Assembly: GCA_018806985.1 (NCBI GenBank)
Contig: JADANN010000016.1
Coordinates: 62,001 to 126,000 of the forward strand
Source of the DNA: Angiostrongylus vasorum
Lineage: Eukaryota > Nematoda > Chromadorea > Rhabditida > Metastrongylidae
Direction: 5' to 3'
DNA: 64,000 bases
The position numbers were made by a program, and so were the translations under genes. Every line of letters starts with the position of its first letter. Position 1 is the first letter of the stretch. This document shows positions 49,500 through 61,736 of this stretch, one piece after another. Under the pieces are notes generated by a model that had not been told where the DNA came from, ran no database searches, and was given only the letters and a program-made list of their open reading frames with translations.

Positions 49500-49945
49500 T
49501 CAATAAAGAAGAATGAATAAATACATTTATCAACCTCGTGTAAGCTTATCAAAGGATAAGTGCACATTGATTAGTCACACCGACGTTAAGGGAAAGTCGG
49601 TTTCGAAATATTACAACGCTTTATACTAGCTGATAATAACACCGACTTCTGCAGGATGGATGGCACGGAAGAAAAATAAGTTGTTATCACCGGAGGACCT
49701 TTCTATTCATCATCAGCATCCTGCATAAAATGGCATCGCCCAGTGAGTATGCCTCATTCGAGGACATGGCCCGCTGAGGAGGACCTGGCGCGACACAAAG
49801 ATGAAGCCGCCACATCGAGGCGAATAACAAGCATGGACCACCGACTCGGACCATCGGTTCTGATGAAGACGAAGATGTCAAAACGTCAGCCGAAAACAAA
49901 TATATTTATCAACCTCGTGTAAGCTTATCAAAGGAAGAACATATA
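49500..49945. repeat. Family C repeat, partly inverted pair
   Basis: aagggaaagtcggtttcgaa near 49,590 is the inverted start of the family. The hammerhead-like CTGATGA is at 49860-49866, then GACG-aaga-tGTC and AAAA. Confidence 0.6.
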
Positions 49946-50934
49946 TTTTAAAGAAAGTGTTTATAACCTCATGGACAGGTCAGATACCATTTTTTTACTG
50001 TAGATAGAAGAGTGCTGGCACTTGCGTGGTAAAACTACGGAAGTATTGGCGCATAACAACCGAAGCTGTAGGCGTCTCATGATGAACATGTTTATTTATT
50101 AGTGTTCTACGATCAATAGAGGAAATGATTAACCAAACCCCAATCAACAACGGTCAGCAGATTGGCTTAAAGGTTGTTCGGAATGATAAAAACCACTGAC
50201 TTGGTCCGTCGTCAAATGACGTCCTGTCTTTCCGTATATATCTATCGTTAACAGTTTCGAAACTCTCAGTAACATCTCATTTTCACAGCACCGACCGATT
50301 CTTCACTGTCAACCCTCCACTCTCACTGTTCTCACAGTTATTCAGTCGTTTCTTCTCACCTCATCTGCTGTCGGCAGAAAAACGAGAAAGAAAATCTGGC
50401 ATTGTAGATCGGTAGAGGACGATATCTATTTATCAACGAACATTTTTTTCGCTAAGCCTAACGGCGGAACTTCCTAAAGCAGATCTTAGCAACCCACCCA
50501 TGATATCGCTTCCAACGATCCACGTAATATTTTTAATGGAACTGCAGTGGAGCGTCTGATATTTCCTTTGTACAAAGACGATTTCTTTACCTACTGTACC
50601 ATAACTTACGTCAAACCTTACCAGTAGGTCGACCCGAAGTGAAGAGTCATAAACACTTTGTTTTATAAGGATCAGAAATTCGATATCGACGACGAGCATT
50701 CCGCAGAATGGTTAACACGATCTTTCAATAGACGGAGCCCTGAATAGTGTCGTGGTAGCTTTTTTCAAAAATTTCATGGTTTCAGCCGCCAATGATATAA
50801 AACATTCCCACTGCTGATGTGCAATTTGGTAATAAAAAAAGACAAAGAATCCGGTGTTGGTTAATCCATATGGGATTCGGCATTCGTTCGACCAAAAAAT
50901 CGCAAGAGTTGACTTTTTTGCGTACTATGTGAAA

Positions 50935-51205
50935 GGGATAAAGTACAAAGTTCTTGGCGTTGATCAATCGCTTAGGGATCGGCCATGCATTTGACTTCAT
51001 TAAGCATCTTTTGGAGGTGATTGAGTGTATATCTAGCCTTTGCAATGAAACGCGGTGGCCTACCGATGTTCTGCTATCGTCCCAGATAGTTATGGTACCA
51101 ATCTGTCGATCCCGGAAAGATGGAAGGTTTTGTGCTTCAGAAGGGTGGGAATCGATCCCATGTATATTGCACGGCTCCTGCGACCACTGCGCCACACGTG
51201 CCCCG
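50935..51205 (-). repeat. SINE-A copy, unit 2 only
   Basis: A minus-strand SINE-A (head gtgtggcgcagtggtcgcag) within sequence absent from unit 1. Confidence 0.75.
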
Positions 51206-52962
51206 TGCTATGTTAGTGCTGCGGTATCTAGGGCAAATCTGATGGCAATTTGCCAGCCGCAGAATTGATGAAAGCTTCCAGAGCCCAAGAGACTTAACCG
51301 AGCCTATGTTCATGCGTGTATTAAAGTTCATGCGATAAACGCGGAAATTTAGCATGATGGAATTTTCTCGCGAACACGGGCTTTCTGACTACGGCAGCGC
51401 ATCAAAAGTGCAAGGAATATTTTGTGGCGATGCTAATCGTCGCTGGGAAAATTCATCGAAACAATGCGAAGGTGGTTATTCAGCTTCCTTTAGCTTTCAA
51501 GAAGGCGTCGTAAAACGGCCGACAATGTTTTCGATTTTTATGTGCGAAGCCGAGAAGCTCTGTCACAAACATACGTGATGAATAGTTCTGACTGCATATT
51601 GGAATTGAGTGATAGCTTCACATTTGTCTTCATCAACGCTGCTCGCTTGAAGGCAGGAACTTCTTGCAGAGAATTTCTAGATTTTTTCTGTACGTGGTCG
51701 GGAGAAGTCCTTTATAGGCCTCACAGTCTAATAGTCGTCAAGTAGACAACTTTTGAAGGAATTCTTTGATAATCACGGAAGTGGAGATGAACATTTATTG
51801 ATGTAGACGAAACTGAAACCAGAAATGGGGATTGAATTTCTGTTGTCGCAACACCTATTTTAAATAGGTGTCAATCTACAGCTCCAACATGTGTTCTGTA
51901 AACAACCACCAAATGAACAGAGACTCAGAAAATAAGTGATCGTTTTCTAAACCCTCCTTTTTTCATAAACGGTTGTGGGGATAAAGTTACTCGCCAGACG
52001 AAATGCTCGCGTCGTAGTCAAAACTGTTCAGTAACAACATTTATTTTCCCCGCCCAAGAACGAAAAATGAAGAGAATCAAACGGCGCTCCACCTTTATTA
52101 AAAACATGGAACGTTTAAAAAAGTGTCAGAAGAAGCGCTATCTCAGTGTTGCTTCGACAGTTCCCTTTCTCATTTCAGTTAACCGTTTGTCTCGTCAAAA
52201 TGCGGGATATTGGAACACTTAGATGACAACACTCCATGCTCTGATTCAGTTCTTTTTTTCATGACGCGGCTCTTTAATCATTCATTGAATTCATGCAGAT
52301 GAGCTTCTTTGGGATAGCGAGCCAGCTTGCCACAAAGACAGGAATCTCATTGCCACAGTGAATTTATGATGAAGGAATAGTAGCTAAGTGAAGCGGTTTC
52401 GCGTTATTCGTAGTTGCGATAGGAATGCGGCTGGCGGAAAGCTGTGTTTCCTTTTCGTCATCCGATAAATCTATGGAAAGAGTTTTTCTCGAAAGCGTAT
52501 CTTTAACGATGGTGCTTTGTCGATTCTACAATTCCTCGTTTGTGGGAGAGTTAAACTTTAATGTCACTGCAATAAAAATCACATGGGCGAGACCCAGTTT
52601 GAACTGTAGCTGTTGAGAAATCGCATTCGATGAATTAAGCAGTCGCCCTCACACGTCGTTCTCGTTCAACGCTTGGCATCCGTTCTACTTCATTGGCAGA
52701 TTTCTGTATACTTCGGAATAGCAGAGTCTCCAACACCAAGGCCGACCGAAATGAATATGACGCATTTTAAGAGAGTTCTTTTTGCCTTAAAAATGTCAAC
52801 TAGATCCCTAATACCTGCATTGCGGCCACTTAGTACAAATTCCTAGTGGAAGCCCATCGCCGATTTCTCCACAACCCTACCGAAAGCAAGAAATGTTCTC
52901 TTGAAATGAACATGCCAATAGATACAACCATTCAAATATCTTCAGGTGTGATTGTCGCAAAA

Positions 52963-53067
52963 ATGAACAGTGTGGCAAACATGGCGAATTTTCTGGCACG
53001 TCCGTTGCTGCTTTCTCTCCTCACCATCACCGCAGTGTTTGGATGTGCAGCAGGACCAGGCATTTAA
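52963..53067 (+). CDS. Possible 34-residue secreted peptide
   Basis: The short ORF starts MNSVANMANFLARP, has a hydrophobic stretch LLLSLLTITAVFG and ends CAAGPGI, which resembles a signal peptide with almost nothing after it. It lies in 770 bp found only in unit 2, just 360 bp before the small three-exon gene, but no GT donor lets it serve as that gene's signal exon. It may be chance. Confidence 0.2.
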   Translation: MNSVANMANFLARPLLLSLLTITAVFGCAAGPGI

Positions 53068-53427
53068 AAACATTATCGTTTTTGTAGTAAAAACATTTGC
53101 AACTTAAAGCACGAATTTATGAACTTTAGTTGTGTTAATATCTCTAGTATTTCGTCGCCTCAAAGAAAAGTGGTAGTGCAAAGAACAATGTTTTAAACGG
53201 AATAGTTTCTTTCCAACCTCAGCGGTTGCCGAGCCAAATTTCCCAAATATAGGGCTCCCATAATAGCGAGATTTACCAATCGCCATTTATTTAGTTGCTC
53301 GACAGTTTTTTCCAGTCATTTGACTGGAGAGGTTAATTAATAAGAACTTCCACCTGTATATTTAAAAATTTGTGAAATTTTCATCCATTTATATCTGTTC
53401 AACAAAAGTTTGTTGAATTTAGCCGCA

Positions 53428-55913
53428 ATGAGCACAAGGACCTTCAACATTAGCGGCTTCGGCTTGCCGGTGCAGATGGTTTTCTCAACGGGAGCTGGTG
53501 TAGCTGCTCAGGTCTCCGGTATTGCACCGAGTGCAGGTGCAGCCAGAGCATTTGTGATGCGTATTGTAATGCAAGCAGTGAGTTCTCTTTCCTTGGACAA
53601 GTTCAATGAAAGCTTCCAGTTTTGAAGGATTCGCTGGAACTATAATTATGATTAAATCAAATAAAACACCCAATAATTAATTAATAGTTAAACACGGTCT
53701 ATGGGACTTTATGTAATTTAATTGAAAAAGCTTCATTTAAATTCTTCCAGTCAACGCGGCTTTGCTGTCTAGGTGTTTGATGTTCTCGAGCAACAGGGTC
53801 GTGCAGCCGGGCTATCCGATCCAATAATTCAAATCATTTTGGGTCAGCTCACTGTCAACATCATGTACGAACCACTGGAATGCAACACTGTAGGTGTGAA
53901 CCCAATGGAGAATATGGCGAGTAAGTTACCAAATTCTAAAATCCATTCGAAAAAAGTGCTTATAAAACCAACGAAAACAAGCCTTCTGCTTTGAGTGCTT
54001 TCATGAATCGTGCCATTATAAAAGTATGATATGAGAGCAGCACAAAAGTGATCAAAGGTGATAAGGTGGTTTTTACATTATTAACTTTCGCAGCTACCCC
54101 GAAGTCTTTTTAAGACTAAACCATGCACTCAATTTAAGAATTACCGTTCCGTCTCTATTGTGAATTATCCTTATTCGCTACGACTATCACCACTGTATCA
54201 CTATTATTGCTGTTATCATCATCGGCTTTTCTCTCTGTGGACGCGTAATATCTCCTCTTAAACAAGGGCATAAGGGCAATTGAAGAGAGAATCAACTCAA
54301 ACAACCTAAGCAAGAGATTGCTGATAACACTAAAAATTGTGAATTGTAGTAATTGGCAACAATAACAATAACAGACTTTTTTTTTCCAAAAATGCCATTT
54401 TTGAGATTAGAAAATACTCGTCTGCAGAGACATCACCAAATAAATCTAGTGCTTCGCTTTTTTTGGTAGGAAACTAAGGGGAAGATAAAACCTCACATGG
54501 AAGTAATAAAGTAGGAACTGTAGATGAGGGGGGCAAAATCTTCCTGAAGATGTCGATGGTCTTCAGGGACTGCGAAACTGGCAAAAAATCTCCATGTTCA
54601 GTCTTTTTTTCTACAAATATGGTACTGCTCAGCTTTTCACACTGTTTTAACGAGATGTAAGAATAATTCATGGTTTCTTTATAGAAAAGATTTCCTAGGA
54701 CTTGTAGTCATTTAAATTTGCAAACTCTAAAGCTTTCATATCTCATGTTGTTTGAACTATGATGATGTAAAATTGACTTTGTTAGAACATAAAACTGAAA
54801 AAGAAGTTGCATTCGCCTGACAGAAAAAAAATTTTCTGCCTTATTCTAATGAAGCGAGCGTGTGGCGCTGTGTTCGGATTCGCCCTGCAACACAGACGTG
54901 GGGTCGATCCCCATGCTCGTGGCCCACCAAGCCTTCCATCCCTACGGGGTCGGCAAATCGGTACCAGACTTGTCTGGAGGGATAGCAACGCTGGCTCGAT
55001 ACATCACTAGGTCAGAGCGAGTCATTGTAAAGGCCAGATATGCCTTCAATCACCTCCAAACGATGCTTAATAAAGTCGAATGCATCGCGCATCCCTCAGG
55101 GATTGATCAACGCACAGAACTTTATCTTTCTTCTTCTTTTTTATTTGAAAGAAGAGGCAATGTGGGGGCATTTGCTAGAGGTGCAATACACATGATATAG
55201 ATCCCGTGCGATGGCTCACCCAGCGTTCCATCCATCCAAGGTCAGCAAATTGTATCAGACGGGTTTCGAAAGAAAGCTGTGCTGACTCGATACATCCGGT
55301 AGGCCACCGCGATTCATTGTGAAGGCCAAAAACGCATTCAATTGCCTCTAACGATGCTTAATAAAGTCGAATGCATTGCACATCCCACAGGGACTGATTA
55401 AAGCAGAAGGGCTTTATCCTTTCTAGCTTTATTCTGGTGAAAACACTGATTTCACTCTCACGACTGATTTTATTATTTCAAAGTTACGTAAAGTTACTGG
55501 AAACCGATCAGGTTTAAAATACTTCAAACAAATAATTAATATATAATACAGAAATAATGATAATGAAAAAATAATAAAAAAGAAATATTCAAGCTGTATT
55601 TTCAGTCAAAACAAACGTTTGAATAAAGGAGTTCGTTCCAGTCATGGTCATGGGTAATAAGCCAGCCTGCGTCATCATCGGCAATACCGTAACAGCAATA
55701 TGCAACATGCAATGTATGATAAACATGCCCGATAATCTAAAGGCTATTCCCGCCTCAGCCATGACAATTTCAGGAACTCTCACGACCACAAACATCATCA
55801 TGGCGAATTGGTCGAGAGAGATGTGGCAAGGAGTGGTGGACAGGGTGGTTCGAGCCTTGCAATCAGGCCCCTTTGGAACGAACTTCTTCTCGGCAGTTGC
55901 CACAGTCCAATGA
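53428..55913 (+). CDS. Unnamed three-exon gene, 189-residue protein
   Basis: Exons 53428-53577, 53773-53920 and 55642-55913 join in frame with GTGAGT and GTAAGT donors. The protein starts MSTRTFNISGFGLPVQ, continues VFDVLEQQGRAAGLSDPIIQ and ends GPFGTNFFSAVATVQ. There is no signal peptide or membrane segment. It is rich in small and hydrophobic residues, with Cys in CNTV, CVII and CNMQC and a Trp-bearing ANWSREMWQ. I do not recognise the family. Intron 2 (1.7 kb) contains two SINE-A copies. An AATAAA at 55991 follows. Coding is supported by open frames across three exons, matched phases and conservation against the unit-1 copy. An ATG at 53428 is chosen because the frame upstream opens only from TTG. 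Confidence 0.75.
54845..55125 (+). repeat. SINE-A copy
   Basis: Near full length, in intron 2 of the small gene. Confidence 0.8.
55140..55420 (+). repeat. SINE-A copy
   Basis: Second adjacent SINE-A, degraded head. Confidence 0.75.
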
Positions 55914-56696
55914 AGCGAGAAGTCGTTTACCAGTTCTTTATGATGGGCAATGCATTTGTGTGGTATTTTATACCGTTGCCTTATGGGACCAATAAACATG
56001 TTAACCACAAAATTGCTCAACAATTAAAGAAACGTGAAAAATTGTAATGAACTGTACCACGTTAAAAATAATTTAGTGTAGCTCTAATTAACCAGTTGAG
56101 AATTCCCCATGTACAAAACGAGCGGCACGAGATCCAGGTCTTCTTTATAAGCAGAAAATGTCTCTACCATTAGCTAAAAAAAAGTTAAAATGGGTGAGCA
56201 AAGATCGAAAGAATAAACGATTTATAATAGATTGAAAGAATAAAAGATTTATAATAAAAGAAAAATGTGAAATTTGCTGCTTGAGGAGGACGTAGCTTAT
56301 GCAAATACGCTTAGAGGAACGGGAAAAATCATGAAACGATAGGGAGTGACGAAAATAAGGCCTCGTTTACTTTGCACTTCACGTCCTACAAGGCAAGCAC
56401 AGCTGTAAACCGGCTCTTAAACACGGCTGGTCAAAGAAATGTTTGCTTGGGGCTGTTGAACAACTATGCAACATCTGTTAATAACTCCAAAGACCTACTC
56501 TGTTAACCTCGTGCTAAATAATGGATATATTTATCAATATGTTCTTACGCACTGATCCCACGGATCTCACTCATGTGGAAGGTCTCGGGCAGGTCAGTCG
56601 CAACGAAACGTGACCCGTCACTAAATGGCGGCTACGGGATTAATCGCGGGTCAAGGAGTAACCAAGGAGTCCCTATTCAGTATAAAAATAAAAAAA

Positions 56697-56960
56697 ATAA
56701 AGGACAAAGCTCTCGGCGTTGATCAATCCCCTGAGGGATGTGGTATGCATTATGCTTCATTAAGCATCGTTTGGAGGTGATTGAATGCGTATCTGGTCTC
56801 ACAATGACTCGAGGTGGCCTAACGCTGCATCGAGCCACTGTTGCTACCCTCCAGATAAATCTGGCACCAATTTGCCGACCTCGGAGGAATGGAAGGCTTG
56901 GTGGAGGTCGATTCCACGTGTGTTGCACGGCGCCTCCGACCACTGCGCCACACGCGCCCT
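56697..56960 (-). repeat. SINE-A copy
   Basis: Minus-strand copy with intact head gtgtggcgcagtggtcggag, inserted in RTE remains. Confidence 0.8.
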
Positions 56961-56999
56961 GTTATTATCTGGATTTTTCGTATGCTACATAAAAAATTT

Positions 57000-57740
57000 T
57001 TACCATCTCGCCAAGAATATTTACTGGCGCCCTCGAGAACAGTCATACGAACACTCTGCAGTGGGACAACATGGGAGTGAAATTCGATAATCCACAATTA
57101 CACCATTTTCACTTTGCTGATGAGATCGTTTTTATAACACCAAACATAAGCCAAGCTAAACGACTGTTAGCCTACTTTGACAACGCTTGTGGAGAGGCTG
57201 GTCTTCGACTACATCGCACAAGAACGATGTCGATGAGGAACGAATTGGTTACGTATGACGCATTCACGCTCAACTGAATGAATATTTCCGAATGCTCCAG
57301 TTTACGTCCATCTAGATTAGGAAAACAAAGTGGTGAATGACATAGCTCCAGAGTTGACCAGGACGACACGAGCGACTTGAGGAGCTTTCAAGAGCATCGA
57401 GAATGTAGTGAAGAAAATGGTCCAACGTTAACGATCAAAAATGAAAGGCGCCGTTCTATGCGCTTAACTGTCGAAAATAAAATGGGCTGGACACGTAATG
57501 AGTATGTACTACAACCGATGAACAGGGAACTGTAAGTGACCGCATTTGTCGCGATGTCAAACGTACTGGCGGAAGACCACCGACCCGATGGTCAGAGATC
57601 TTCACTACAACCTTAGAAGAAAGATATGATGCTCAAAGACTCTCGAGCAGAAACAGAACCCATTGGGCTACTGTGAAACGCAAGAGGGAAACGTGGAAGC
57701 TTTACTGGCGCCCACTCGAGTCACTCGACGATCAATGAGG
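57000..57740 (+). mobile_element. RTE retrotransposon 3' fragment
   Basis: It encodes HHFHFADEIVFIT and the 3' end of the element. Counterpart of 39,255-39,940. Confidence 0.8.
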
Positions 57741-58009
57741 CGACAGATGATACAGGTGATATCCTGCTAAGCGACCAAGAGAACTATGCAATACATCGTT
57801 AATTCTTGATTCACTTGTCATCTTTGTATAGTTCAAACGATGTCCTTCTGAATTATCCCCACAAAAATTGAGAGCATAGTATGGTGGGCAGAGAAAAAGA
57901 CCACGCGATATAGCTTTCCGTAGCATTCACTATTTCGAAGTAGAAGTTCATGTGAAAATATCATGGATCTCCACGATTTTACCATCATACCGACTACTTG
58001 GATGCTTAC

Positions 58010-58310
58010 ACTTAGGGGTCAGCATAGCCAGAGTCTGTCACTGGTCTTCACCACCCTAGGCGGTCACTGCCCTTGTGGATCAGAGGGAGATTTGCCACCA
58101 TGCGATTAGTTTGATACTAAAACGGTGGTGCACCCTGGGATTGGTTTGCTCTCAGCAGGGCTTCATAATGGAAATGTCGGACTCGTTCTCAGCTTGGGAA
58201 AACCCCTATTGGGAGGATGAGCCTCACTGCCGTGTATTGCAGCCCAATACCCAGAAATGCCTCCCATTCACAATGAGGCGGTAAACCATTAGGAGGAAAT
58301 ACCGACTACA
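58010..58310 (+). repeat. Family E repeat
   Basis: Counterpart of 40,290-40,610. Confidence 0.65.
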
Positions 58311-58787
58311 CATGAAAAGAATTTCACAGCTCACGAGCAGAGTTACAATGAGCTGAAAACTGAATGACTATTGGGTTATTCCGTCTGTTCTATGACTTAA
58401 ATTAGGGCAAGCAAATCTATCTGTGAGATTATTTATTGACGTAACAGAGATGATTAGAACATACATAACCTTGCACATGTAGTACAGTTTTTCTCGTTCT
58501 ATCTTAAACTCTAATATACTAGAGTTCATCAAACGTATTTTTTCCCACCTTCTTCGTCAAGATTCGTATTTTGGACACAGAATCGATCAAACAACCGCGA
58601 TTTCTTCCAACAGAACGCGATGATATTTTACAACGCAGTTCGTTCTTGTAACTGGTGCTCTTGGGACGAAAATCTTGAAGGTTCAGATTTTGCCTTCAAA
58701 TTTTTGAGAGATTTAACTCTAGACATGCTCAAATCTGATAAAATACTTTCAAAAAATTATATGTGACGGTGGAGCAAAGTTTCTTTT

Positions 58788-58987
58788 AAAAGACGATAGC
58801 GGTTCTACTACTCTTGAAATTGTCATCTCCTGTAGAAAAGCCAACTCTGACTCAGAACGAGCTAACATGGATTAAATGTCGTCTCTGCGAATTGAATAGC
58901 ACAGTTTGGAAAAAAGGCTCCTTTCATTGTGTCCAGTGCATCAAAACGGAGAGTGAAGAACACTCAGTACACTTACAATGTTCTTAG
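58788..58987 (+). CDS. Possible terminal exon with CxxC...CxxC motif
   Basis: An open frame reads VEKPTLTQNELTWIKCRLCE, then a run with FHCVQC, ending HLQCS and a stop at 58,985-58,987. The spacing C-x2-C...C-x2-C suggests a zinc-binding fold. The matching unit-1 sequence ends near 41,143. No partner exon was found, so this may be a fragment or chance. Confidence 0.25.
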
Positions 58988-59034
58988 GGCGCGATGAGGA
59001 ACATAACAACAATTGATTTTTGATTTGACATGAC

Positions 59035-59260
59035 CCGTTGTCACATCTACTATTCACACGCCCACACTTCTTGCATTCATTTCTCTACAAATGTCGGTGA
59101 ATGCTCTGGTTCAATCAATTCTCCTTGCAATCACCGGGATAGACAAGCTAAATCGCTCCCACGTAGATTGGAGGACAGCGTTGTGGCGGGGATCGAACAA
59201 GCGCCTTTTGCTTCTCGATCAACGGCCTCACTAACCACTGCGCTATCCCCGCCCCTACAT
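59035..59260 (-). repeat. Short SINE-D with intact tRNA-like promoter
   Basis: The minus strand reads ggggatagcgcagtggttag (A box) and gcttgttcgatccccgcc (B box), about as in a real tRNA gene. No convincing cloverleaf with paired acceptor and anticodon stems can be read, and SINE-D sequence (aatctacgtgggag, gagaattgattgaacc) follows. Confidence 0.7.
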
Positions 59261-59264
59261 GCCA

Positions 59265-60336
59265 ACATGGAAAGCATCATTTATGGTACATTAGAAAACA
59301 GAAGCGTCTTGAGCATCCTCTACGGTGTTTTTCGATAACAAGGTGTTGAAAGTCTTTGGAAGTCCCAAATGAAAAGAAAAAGCTGTAAAGAGGGCTCTGA
59401 AATGAGCTAAAATCAAACATCGATATCACTGCTACTCGTTTTCAATGATCGAAGATCAGGTAGGCATGAAATCTGATGAGATTCATGGACAGCTGTTGAT
59501 CAATGTCTATCACTTTCTGAGGTTTACGAGATTCTTTCAGTTTTCTTTCTATCCAGAACCATTAAGAGGAATTAAGATGCCCTTCTTTTGAGAATGTAGA
59601 ATCCAGTAAACACTTTTTGACGCATTTGTAACAATGCACCTTTGGTGACGAAACGATCACGGGACTTGTCAGAAATGAAGGTGTCTGTGGACTTCACTTT
59701 CAGTTTTCCACAAACAACCTGTTTTCTATCATACGGTTTTTCGCCCTTATTCATATCTCAAAAGCTTGAATCCTTTCATGCACCTCTACTTAATACGGTA
59801 TTGAGTATTAGCGTTCATTTAATTATCGTTCACTTTCAATGCTGTTGATTCGTAATACCAACAAAAAATTCCCGAACTCCAATTCCAACTCTATTTGGAG
59901 CTACAAGAATTTGTGTAAAACAAGGACTAAACACCAGTTATCCAGCAATCGATTCGTTCTAAACCTGCGAGATATCAGTTAAACTCGAAACAGTTTGAAT
60001 ATATAGAGGCGATTTCCATCAAACTTAACGAATAACAACGGGATCTCGGCGATTGTTCCGCAGCGTTCTCTCTGTGATAGAACCTGATTTTACGCCATAA
60101 AAACTAATCCGTCGTCCACTTTGATCTAGCCACATTACCACTGTCCCCTTGTTCGTTTATTCCAACGTTTCCGCTATTACTTATTGCTCTGTCATTTCTT
60201 ACTCTATCGTTCACCTTAGTGCACCGTCCGTCATGTTATATTTCGTCACGTGCGTATATCTCTTTCGTCGGTCGCACACGTCGTTATTCGTGTATCCATG
60301 TCGTTCTGTCAACAGTGCAAATACTACCGTTATGTT
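59265..60336. other. No gene seen
   Basis: This stretch is unique to unit 2. Short ORFs only; no splice-consistent exon chain and no known repeat. Confidence 0.4.
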
Positions 60337-60458
60337 GCCATAAAAATTAGTAAAATACACTAAAAAGGTAAACATATGACTATTTCGACACCGCCTCAGG
60401 GCCATAAAAAATAGTAAAATCACTAAAAGGCAAACATATGACTATTTCGACACCGGCC
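60337..60458. repeat. Tandem duplication of a 60-bp unit
   Basis: Two adjacent copies (60337-60400, 60401-60458) share gccataaaaa, aaacatatgactatttcgac and accg, differing by small indels. Confidence 0.85.
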
Positions 60459-60469
60459 CAAAACTCCCT

Positions 60470-60690
60470 TCCCTAGACATGTCTGGGCACGCCTGACGCC
60501 CTTCTATCTACCACAGAACGCTCCAGCATCGCTTTCACAGGATTCCAGAGGAAATCCGCTCGACCGACATTCAACAGCATTCATGGCGAAGGCGGGACTT
60601 CTCAACTAGTGGTCGAACCTGGATGCTAAAGGTTCGAAGACCTTTGCGGACGGTGGATACGAGGAAATGTATCGAAGGCAAGAGTGCTGG
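60470..60690 (+). repeat. SINE-D 3' part
   Basis: It contains ggattccagaggaaatcc, gacattcaacagcattcatg and ttcgaagacctttgcggac of the family. Confidence 0.65.
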
Positions 60691-61202
60691 GGTTCGCGGT
60701 AAATTATATTTGTGGGCCATATAATAACAACAACTAAAAAAAATGAGTTACTATAAACCAATGGTAACTCGTCGAGCTCAAACAATGAGACGATGAATTC
60801 TGCTACAAACCAAAACAAGAGCATTATAGTCAGCTGCGGACTACCAGATCCGCTTTAACTGCTCTAACTAATGCGGTTTGTTTCCAGTTCTTCATGGTGC
60901 ATATGATTCTTTAATTTTGAGAACATGCTTGTGGTCGCAATAAGAAATAGGAGAGAGGAACAGAATTAGCAGAAGAAGGTAGAACACTCTGTCACTATTT
61001 CTGAAACATCGTGCTGTTCATCATCCGGAAAAAAATTGTATTTCTGACGCTAACATGTACTGAGAACAATTCAGGGAACACACAGAAGAAATACTTGTTG
61101 TGGGCCCTCGTTTTATTTCTACTGACTAATGAAGTGCTTACTGACTACTTATAATGACAAAGTCACGTGGCTGTTTTTTTTACCCAAGTTCTGAAGAGCG
61201 TA

Positions 61203-61667
61203 CTAATCTTTAATTTTGGTCATAGCAGCCTCATTTTCTTCACTGCTTTTTAATGCTAAATCCCACTTTATCGTATCGCATAAGTAGAACCATGGCTCAA
61301 AAGTCAGCGCAAGCAACTCCGTAGATATCCCGATCGTTGCTGATAAGTTCATTTGGTACTGATGGCGCTTTTTTTTCTCGATGTCCCTCCAGAGGAAACC
61401 AAGATAGGCTTGAATGAATGCTCTCGCCGAATCATTTAAGACGTTAACACAATTCTTCCCCATAGTGACGACATGCACATGTGATGTGTTGATATTCCAA
61501 TTACCAAATTCTATATAAAGTACGCTAGTAATGAACAGGACCCATAAATCGGTGATGAAATGTTCGACCGGAGTATTGAGAGATAGACAGTATAGGGTTA
61601 AAGTCGCATAGTTTTCTGCTTCTTTCCTAACCACTAATGCCTTCGTGGCTCCAAGATTGTCGCCCAC
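61203..61667 (-). other. Long open frame, 154 codons, unrecognised
   Basis: The frame is open from a GTG at 61667 to a stop at 61203 and includes LYCLSLNTPVEHF, YLGFLWRDIEKKK and ELLALTFEPWFYLCDTIKWD. The first ATG is internal (MGKNC). It is missing from unit 1 because of a deletion. It could be an exon of an unknown gene or a chance frame; no domain is recognised. Confidence 0.3.
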
Positions 61668-61736
61668 CTTTCATTTGGAAATGACGCCTACTTCATAAGA
61701 ACGAATATCGTACCGTGGAATCACGTTTTTTCCTAG

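Noticed and set aside
59190..59260. Possible functional tRNA gene on the minus strand
   Set aside because: A and B boxes are excellent, but acceptor and anticodon stems do not pair convincingly and SINE-D sequence follows directly.
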